From Bdellovibrio sp. (GTDB lineage: Bacteria > Bdellovibrionota > Bdellovibrionia > Bdellovibrionales > UBA1609), in NCBI GenBank assembly GCA_003694355.1, contig RFKI01000270.1, positions 1-10,902 of the forward strand: DNA of 10,902 nt. The letters run 5' to 3'. Below, piece after piece: positions 6,111 through 10,902 of this stretch. The notes under the pieces were generated by a model. It ran no database searches. It saw nothing but the letters and a program-made list of their open reading frames with translations, and was not told where the DNA came from. Position 1 is the stretch's first letter. Each line of letters opens with the position of its first letter. A program made the position numbers and the translations under genes.

Positions 6111-8265
6111 GAAAAGCCTGTCCTGACTGAACAGCCATTACTGAACAAGCTGCATTCAACATGATTTTTTCTTCAGAAGATCCCAGTATTCTTTCTTTCC
6201 AGGTATAGTTGTGTGTTGGAAAAACAAGCAAATCAAACTCCTCAGAGGCTTGAATAATGGCATCTTCTTCCTCTTTCCCACTTAAAACGAGAATTTCAGA
6301 TTCTTTACTGCAATACTCAGCAACCCTTTTTAAGTATTGGTAAGACTCATATCGTCTTTCTTCTGAGTTTTCTTCTACAAAACGCGCAAATGTGACCTCA
6401 GCCCGATATTCTTGAGCCAATAAAGAAGCTGTATCCGCCAAAAAACGATCTCCAACGGCTTCTTTTAAAACCACCATAATCTTTCTAATATATCTCACAC
6501 CATTATCTCTAACCATAGCAAGATGACAGGACAAATGCCCTTTTAACCATCCCATGGGATTGTGAAGAGTAAAAGCACCATGTGTTCGACCAACCCATTC
6601 AATAACCAACCAAAAACAGTGTAGTCTCTGACTAATTTCATGCAATGATTTAAAAATATCATGGGAAACAATAGGATCAAATGACATCTCTACCTGTTCT
6701 TTTTCTGACATTGTCAAAATCCGACGACGAATGGAGCGAATAATGGGAGAATCTTCTTGAATATCATCTAAATCTGTTTGTTCAGGAACCTCTATAAGAA
6801 AGGCCACTTCCACTTTATCATTTTGAGCTAAGGCGACCCCAATCTCAAACAACATCTCTGGAGATTTTTCCTTTCCAAAAAGTGAAACAACTACTTTTGC
6901 ATCTTGAGAAAAATCGATAAAACTTTTTCTTATTTTTGGAGTCTCTCTAGACTCAATTAGGTCTTTTCGAGCGCCTCTAAACCCTAAAACCCCCTTTCTC
7001 TCGGTTCGATACCTGCCGAAAAGAAAATATAAAAGAGCTCCTGGGATGCTGATAAACAATACCGCTTCTAACATTGTAAAACCAATAATAAAAAAAGCGA
7101 ATAAACTCACCAAAACACCAAAAACCTGCATCCATGGATAAAACGGAGAATGATAACTGGGGCCATACCATTGCACTCTCGTCTCCCTTAAAACAATCAC
7201 GGACATGTTCACAAAAGCAAAAACCAGAAACAAAAAAGCACTGGCCCACTTGGCTAAAGATTCTACATTCAGAAATAAAATAAAGCATGAAACAAGGGCT
7301 CCAGATAAAATAATACTCCAGATAGGCGTGAGATATTTTTTATGAAGCTGCCCCAAGAAAGAAGGCATTAAACGATCTCTACTCATGGCAAAAGGAAAAC
7401 GAGATGACGCTAAAATACCCGTATTTGCCTGAGCCACCATGGTCAAAACAGAAATAACAGCCACTCCAACACCCACATAAGGACCAGATAAATGGCGTGC
7501 TAAGGTATAAATAGGCTTTAAATCATTTTGATAATGCGAGTAAGGTAGAACTCCTGCAAGTACGTAGGACACAGAGCTGTAAATAACAGCCAAACTTACA
7601 ACAGAAATAATGATCCCTCGAGGCAGATTTTTCTCTGGGTTCTTGATCTCCTCAGAAACAGCAACAAGCTTTGTAACGCCTGCATAAGATACAAATACCA
7701 GACAAAGTGTATAAAAAAACTGATAAGTCCCCTTGGGAAACAAGGGCTCCATATGTAAAGGTTCTAAAACCCAAAAGCCTTGCACAGACAGTCCAACTAG
7801 GGTGACAACACTCACGCCAACAATTAAAACTAAAATTTTACTGACCTTCCCGACCCCCAATATGTTAATAACAACCATCAGGGCTAAAAAGGAAAGAGCC
7901 GTTACCACCACAGGAATATCTGTAAAAACACTTAAATAAGCACCAAACCCCACTAAGGCAAAGGCATTTTTAAGAAGAAGCGTTAAATAAAGTCCTAAAC
8001 CAGCAATAGCCCCAGCCATGGGTCCAAAAGTTCGCTCTATATAAACGTAAACCCCTCCAGAAGAAGGCATTGCTGTTGCCAACTCGGCTTTAGATAAACT
8101 GGAAGGGATAATACAAAGACCAGCTAGAAGATAGGCTAACCAAACAGAGGGCCCCGTATGAGCCAAAGCCACAGAGGGGAGGACAAAAATTCCACTTCCT
8201 AAAGAGGCTCCAATGCCCATGGCAATGACAGCACTTAACCCTAATTGACGCTCTAGTTTTTTCAA
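6091..8265 (-). CDS. APC-family permease with two C-terminal Usp-like domains
   Basis: Predicted 724-aa inner-membrane secondary transporter. Residues 1 to about 420 are an amino acid/polyamine/organocation permease: TM1 with the broken-helix motif MGIGASLGSGIFVLP, then PSSGGVYVYIERTFG, and the cytoplasmic loop SRFPFAMSRDRLMPSFL, with roughly twelve hydrophobic segments. Two Usp-like domains follow, beginning near residues 452 (AKVVVSLFG) and 595 (MVVLKE); the second ends with GSSEEKIML...CSVMAVQ, the Usp signature, though without the upstream glycines of the ATP loop. Permease-Usp fusions are known, and the cytoplasmic domains are thought to modulate transport by ligand or energy state. The substrate cannot be told; amino acid is the default. 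The start is TTG 8265, chosen because homology starts at once (KKLERQLGL) and GGGAAGAAG lies just upstream. It lies 22 nt after feoB with no terminator, so it is the last gene of the purE-feoAB operon. Confidence 0.9.
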   Translation of the reverse strand: MKKLERQLGLSAVIAMGIGASLGSGIFVLPSVALAHTGPSVWLAYLLAGLCIIPSSLSKAELATAMPSSGGVYVYIERTFGPMAGAIAGLGLYLTLLLKNAFALVGFGAYLSVFTDIPVVVTALSFLALMVVINILGVGKVSKILVLIVGVSVVTLVGLSVQGFWVLEPLHMEPLFPKGTYQFFYTLCLVFVSYAGVTKLVAVSEEIKNPEKNLPRGIIISVVSLAVIYSSVSYVLAGVLPYSHYQNDLKPIYTLARHLSGPYVGVGVAVISVLTMVAQANTGILASSRFPFAMSRDRLMPSFLGQLHKKYLTPIWSIILSGALVSCFILFLNVESLAKWASAFLFLVFAFVNMSVIVLRETRVQWYGPSYHSPFYPWMQVFGVLVSLFAFFIIGFTMLEAVLFISIPGALLYFLFGRYRTERKGVLGFRGARKDLIESRETPKIRKSFIDFSQDAKVVVSLFGKEKSPEMLFEIGVALAQNDKVEVAFLIEVPEQTDLDDIQEDSPIIRSIRRRILTMSEKEQVEMSFDPIVSHDIFKSLHEISQRLHCFWLVIEWVGRTHGAFTLHNPMGWLKGHLSCHLAMVRDNGVRYIRKIMVVLKEAVGDRFLADTASLLAQEYRAEVTFARFVEENSEERRYESYQYLKRVAEYCSKESEILVLSGKEEEDAIIQASEEFDLLVFPTHNYTWKERILGSSEEKIMLNAACSVMAVQSGQAFPNWEQV

Positions 8266-8287
8266 AAACTTCTTCCCTTTCCTCTAT

Positions 8288-10123
8288 TTATGGAACACCC
8301 AGGGTTCTTAATCCCTGCACCAATGCCACTGTCAAAATATAAGCTATAATATTCATGCTTATAACCTGATAAAGAGCAAATTTTAAAGAATTCATCTCTT
8401 TAGCCACAACAGTACTCGTGGAAACACATTGCAAAGCAATCATAAAAAATAAAATGAGCCCCAAGACAGAAGATAACGTAAAAACAGGTTCTCCTTGAAG
8501 ATTCTTCGCCTGTTTCATTTTTGCTAAAAGAGAATTCCGAACACCTTCTTCTTCAACATCCTCTGTAACATTAAACATAATCGCTAAAGAAGAGACAAAA
8601 ACCTCTCTAGCCGCAAAGGCACTCATCAGCCCCACACCTACACGCCAGTCTCCCCCCATTGGCTCAAAAATAGGTTCTAAAACCTGCCCCACCTGTCCTG
8701 CAACACTTTTTTGAACCTGTTCGGAAGTAGAAAGGTCTTTATAATAAGGAAAATGAGAGGCCGCCCAGATCAATACAGACAAAATAAAAATCATAGGCCC
8801 AGCTTTTTTAATATAAGCTTGAGTTCTTAAAAGGGCTGTTTTCAAAAGCACCTGCAAAACAGGCTTCCTGTAAAGAGGCAAATCCATAGTAAAAAAAGAT
8901 TCTTCTGAGACCTTTAAAAGTTTATTCAAAATAAATGCCGCGATTCCCCCCAAAACAATAGAAAAAACATAGATTCCCAAAAGAGCAAGACCTGGCTTCC
9001 AAGCAGCGTCTCCCATAAATAAAAAGCTTAATAATAAAGCATAAACAGGAAGGCGAGCAGAACAAGTCATAAAAGGAATAATGGATACGGCAATCCACCT
9101 TTCTTTTCTGGATTTCAAAGATCGACTGGATAAGATAGCAGGAACCGCACAAGCAAACCCCGAAAGAAGAGGCACAAAAGAACGTCCACTCAGTCCCAAA
9201 TAAGATAATGGTTTATCAATAATCGTAGCAGCGCGCGCCAAATAACCAGAGTCTTCCAAAAAACCTATTCCCAAAAAGAGAATAAAAATCTGAGGGACAA
9301 ATACAAAAACGGCCCCCATACCGCCAATCAGCCCATCTGCCAAAAACAAAGACCACAAAGAAGAGCCTCCCCACTGAGACACCTTCTCCGCTAAAAAAGC
9401 AAAACCCAAGTCCACAAAATCCATAAATGGCTGAGCTAGCCAAAAAATAGATGAGAAAAAGACCATCATAATAAGAACAAAAGCAACAAGCCCCCAAAAG
9501 GGATGCAGCAAAACCTGGTCCCATCGATCTGTTTTTTCTCGAAGCTGCCACTCATCCCACTTTTCACCACAAACTTGCTGCCAAAGAGCTTTATTTTTTT
9601 TATCCCATTCTTCTCGAGAAACTTGAAGAGCCAGTGGTTGAGCCTGTTGAAGGGCCTCGAATATCCCTTCAATACCTTCCCCTTTCGTCCCATCGAATAA
9701 AAATACAGGGATTCCTAACTGCTTTTCAAGATGATCCTTATGAAGGCGAATTCCATGTTTTAAAAGAATATCATTCATCGTTAGCACAAGAAGAACAGAT
9801 CGTCCCTTACTTAAAACCTGTCTTAGAAGATGCACTTGTCTTAAATATTGAGTGGCATCCAAAACCAAGATAATAGGGGCCTCAGGAAAGGACTCTAAAA
9901 CATGAAGGGTGACTTCTTCGTCTGGACTTGTAGGCTCCAAACTATAAACACCAGGAGTGTCATAAACTTTGAGACCTTGCACTTCTCCCACCGAATAATC
10001 CACCGTAGATCCTGGATAGTTCACAACCTCAAAATGAGAATGTGTTAAACGGTTAAATAATGTTGTTTTTCCCGAGTTTGGCGGCCCAACTAAGATGACA
10101 GCTTTCTCTTCACTTGTACGCAC
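8288..10123 (-). CDS. feoB: Ferrous iron transport protein B
   Basis: Predicted 611-aa inner-membrane Fe(II) transporter. The N-terminal G domain has G1 GPPNSGKT (13-20), G2 Thr40 in NYPGSTVD and G3 DTPG (55-58). The G4 position reads TMND (115-118) where FeoB normally has N-x-x-D, so the guanine-selecting Asn is replaced by Thr. The membrane part shows both gate repeats: GFLEDSGYLARAA with GRSFVPLLSGFACAVPA (conserved Cys), and PFMTCSARLPVYALL (second conserved Cys). It is shorter than E. coli FeoB (773 aa) mainly through a compact linker and C-terminus. I chose GTG 10123: GAGGAAG lies 7-8 nt upstream and G1 follows at the usual distance. The ATG at 10207 would add 28 atypical residues and overlap feoA by more than 100 bp. 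With the GTG start it overlaps feoA by 34 bp, so coupling is likely. No feoC is seen. Confidence 0.95.
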   Translation of the reverse strand: MRTSEEKAVILVGPPNSGKTTLFNRLTHSHFEVVNYPGSTVDYSVGEVQGLKVYDTPGVYSLEPTSPDEEVTLHVLESFPEAPIILVLDATQYLRQVHLLRQVLSKGRSVLLVLTMNDILLKHGIRLHKDHLEKQLGIPVFLFDGTKGEGIEGIFEALQQAQPLALQVSREEWDKKNKALWQQVCGEKWDEWQLREKTDRWDQVLLHPFWGLVAFVLIMMVFFSSIFWLAQPFMDFVDLGFAFLAEKVSQWGGSSLWSLFLADGLIGGMGAVFVFVPQIFILFLGIGFLEDSGYLARAATIIDKPLSYLGLSGRSFVPLLSGFACAVPAILSSRSLKSRKERWIAVSIIPFMTCSARLPVYALLLSFLFMGDAAWKPGLALLGIYVFSIVLGGIAAFILNKLLKVSEESFFTMDLPLYRKPVLQVLLKTALLRTQAYIKKAGPMIFILSVLIWAASHFPYYKDLSTSEQVQKSVAGQVGQVLEPIFEPMGGDWRVGVGLMSAFAAREVFVSSLAIMFNVTEDVEEEGVRNSLLAKMKQAKNLQGEPVFTLSSVLGLILFFMIALQCVSTSTVVAKEMNSLKFALYQVISMNIIAYILTVALVQGLRTLGVP

Positions 10124-10323
10124 TCTGCTTCCTCTTTCCTTAATGCCAAAAGCCCAGCCCCTATCTTTACAATAATAGGCCCGCCCCAGGGACTTCTTCT
10201 CATCCACTCCACTTCCTGCCCTTTTTTTATTCCCAAATTATAGAGTCTTTCCTGAAGCTCTTCGCTGCCTTTTACAGCCTCCACAATAAGCCTTTGCCTT
10301 TTTGAAAGGTCTACTAAAGTCAT
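10090..10323 (-). CDS. feoA: Ferrous iron transport protein A
   Basis: Predicted 77-aa cytoplasmic SH3-like protein that supports FeoB. The core ELQERLYNLGIKKGQEVEW, then SPWGGPIIVKI and LALRKEEAECVQV, matches the FeoA pattern (L-x-x-L-G-(L/I)-x-x-G-x-x-(V/F) then G-x-P and L-R-x-x-(E/D)), and the length is typical. The ATG at 10323 agrees with homologue length, and an in-frame TAG lies five codons upstream. No recognisable SD precedes it (tttcttcatctc). The gap from purE is 45 nt and A/T-rich; I find no clear Fur box or good promoter in it. The gene overlaps feoB by 34 bp. Confidence 0.93.
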   Translation of the reverse strand: MTLVDLSKRQRLIVEAVKGSEELQERLYNLGIKKGQEVEWMRRSPWGGPIIVKIGAGLLALRKEEAECVQVKRKLSS

Positions 10324-10368
10324 GAGATGAAGAAACTATTAAAACTTTAAAATGGCAAATATTATTTT

Positions 10369-10824
10369 TTATTTCGCCTTTTTCTTTTGCCTTTGCCGAA
10401 ATTGCTTAAGAAGCTTCTTTAACCGCTTTGACCTTAACGCAAGAATACGTATAGCCAGAAGCCCCGCATTGGTGGAATTATCAATGGCCACGGTGGCTAC
10501 AGGAACTCCTTTGGGCATCTGGGAAATGGACAAAAAAGAGTCAACCCCTTTCAAAGAAGTGATATTGACAGGAACCCCAATTACAGGAAGCGTTGTCAAT
10601 GAAGCCACCATTCCGGGTAAATGGGCAGCCCCTCCAGCACCAGCAATAATCACCTGAACTCCTTTTTTTTCAGCCATTTTAGCAAAACGATACATTTTTT
10701 CCGGAGTGCGATGAGCTGACACAATTTGCACTTCAACAGGTACTTGAAACTCTTTTAAAATATCGACAGCTCCCCGCATCACTTTCTCATCAGAACGACT
10801 CCCCATAATCACAGCAACCTTCAA
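10369..10824 (-). CDS. purE: N5-carboxyaminoimidazole ribonucleotide mutase (PurE)
   Basis: Predicted 151-aa cytosolic enzyme of purine synthesis. Class I PurE converts N5-CAIR, made by PurK, to CAIR. Seen in the sequence: GSRSD (8-12) for the phosphate/ribose site, SAHRTP with His38 (the catalytic His equivalent to E. coli His45), [12 protein letters not shown] with His68, GVPV, and the closing segment [14 protein letters not shown] followed by [10 protein letters not shown]. The catalytic core is complete. The last 20 or so residues form an extra, very basic tail ([19 protein letters not shown]) that is not part of the usual core. The start is TTG 10824, with GGAGG six nt upstream, and it overlaps the preceding gene's stop as TTGA. 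It is followed 45 nt later by feoA; purK is not visible in this window. Confidence 0.95.
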   Translation of the reverse strand: MKVAVIMGSRSDEKVMRGAVDILKEFQVPVEVQIVSAHRTPEKMYRFAKMAEKKGVQVIIAGAGGAAHLPGMVASLTTLPVIGVPVNITSLKGVDSFLSISQMPKGVPVATVAIDNSTNAGLLAIRILALRSKRLKKLLKQFRQRQKKKAK

Positions 10825-10902
10825 GATTTCCTCCTCGTTTTAGTCTCCCCAAAAGGGCCATAATGCTTTACTGCCATCTTTTGTGCCTTTTCAGGTGTTT
10901 CA
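10821..10902 (-). CDS. Unidentified gene, last 26 codons only
   Basis: On the minus strand a frame is open from the window edge to TGA at 10823-10821 and reads [19 protein letters not shown], then TKTRRKS. The stop overlaps the purE TTG start (TTGA), the usual sign of a translationally coupled upstream gene. The purE SD lies inside its last codons. The tail is charged and not recognisable: it does not match the ends I know for PurK, PurD or PurB. It is annotated because of the open frame and the overlap; identity needs sequence beyond the window. Confidence 0.5.
   Translation of the reverse strand, partial: ETPEKAQKMAVKHYGPFGETKTRRKS

Noticed and set aside
6977..7288. 103-codon minus-strand frame within the permease gene
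   Set aside because: Alternate-frame shadow of the permease; composition is not protein-like and no start signal is present.
9503..9873. Plus-strand open frames over feoB (for example 9503-9700 and 9634-9873)
   Set aside because: Antisense shadows of a clearly coding FeoB frame, with no SD and no recognisable protein.
10124..10207. N-terminal 28-residue extension of FeoB beginning at ATG 10207
   Set aside because: It lies wholly inside feoA, has no FeoB-like character, and the GTG at 10123 has a good SD at proper distance.
10324..10368. Fur box or promoter before feoA
   Set aside because: The stretch is A/T-rich but no 19-bp Fur-like dyad or properly spaced -35/-10 pair could be found by eye.

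Overview
The window reads as ordinary chromosome from an AT-rich Gram-negative bacterium. Evidence for this is a lipoprotein with an outer-membrane-type sorting residue, small exported proteins, sigma-54 machinery, frequent TTG starts, and dense packing with 4-nt start/stop overlaps. The style of the small secreted proteins and the sigma-54 enhancer-binding regulator suggest a Bdellovibrio-like or deltaproteobacterial lineage, but that placement is inference. I see no IS element, phage gene, CRISPR array, tRNA or rRNA.

Left part (1-3600): a PAS histidine kinase on the + strand, cut at its 5' end by the window edge, faces a minus-strand two-gene operon. That operon encodes a tandem universal-stress protein followed, 8 nt later, by an NtrC-type sigma-54 response regulator. 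The operon has a near-consensus -24/-12 promoter (3588-3573) placed so that the mRNA would start about 11 nt before the first ATG. This suggests a sigma-54-controlled, probably autoregulated stress unit. Kinase and regulator are adjacent and convergent and are the natural candidate pair.

Middle part (3600-6110): a 256-bp divergent intergenic region holds a near-tandem direct repeat and a 25-bp perfect palindrome. Then come three + strand genes for exported proteins: a small secreted protein ending in a long-looped terminator-like hairpin; a lipoprotein with a complete thermolysin/fungalysin-type zinc site, preceded by a run of nine G at its ribosome-binding site; and a small Cys-containing secreted protein translationally coupled to it.

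Right part (6091-10902): one minus-strand operon. In transcription order it holds an unidentified gene (3' end only), purE, feoA, feoB, and an APC-family permease with two C-terminal universal-stress-like domains. It joins purine synthesis, ferrous iron uptake and a second transporter. Its last gene overlaps the exported-protein cluster tail to tail by 20 bp.

Most notable points: the sigma-54 promoter with its possible upstream sites, the G9 tract, the new-looking lipoprotein metalloprotease, the FeoB G4 motif lacking its usual Asn, and two separate tandem-Usp architectures in one 11-kb window.
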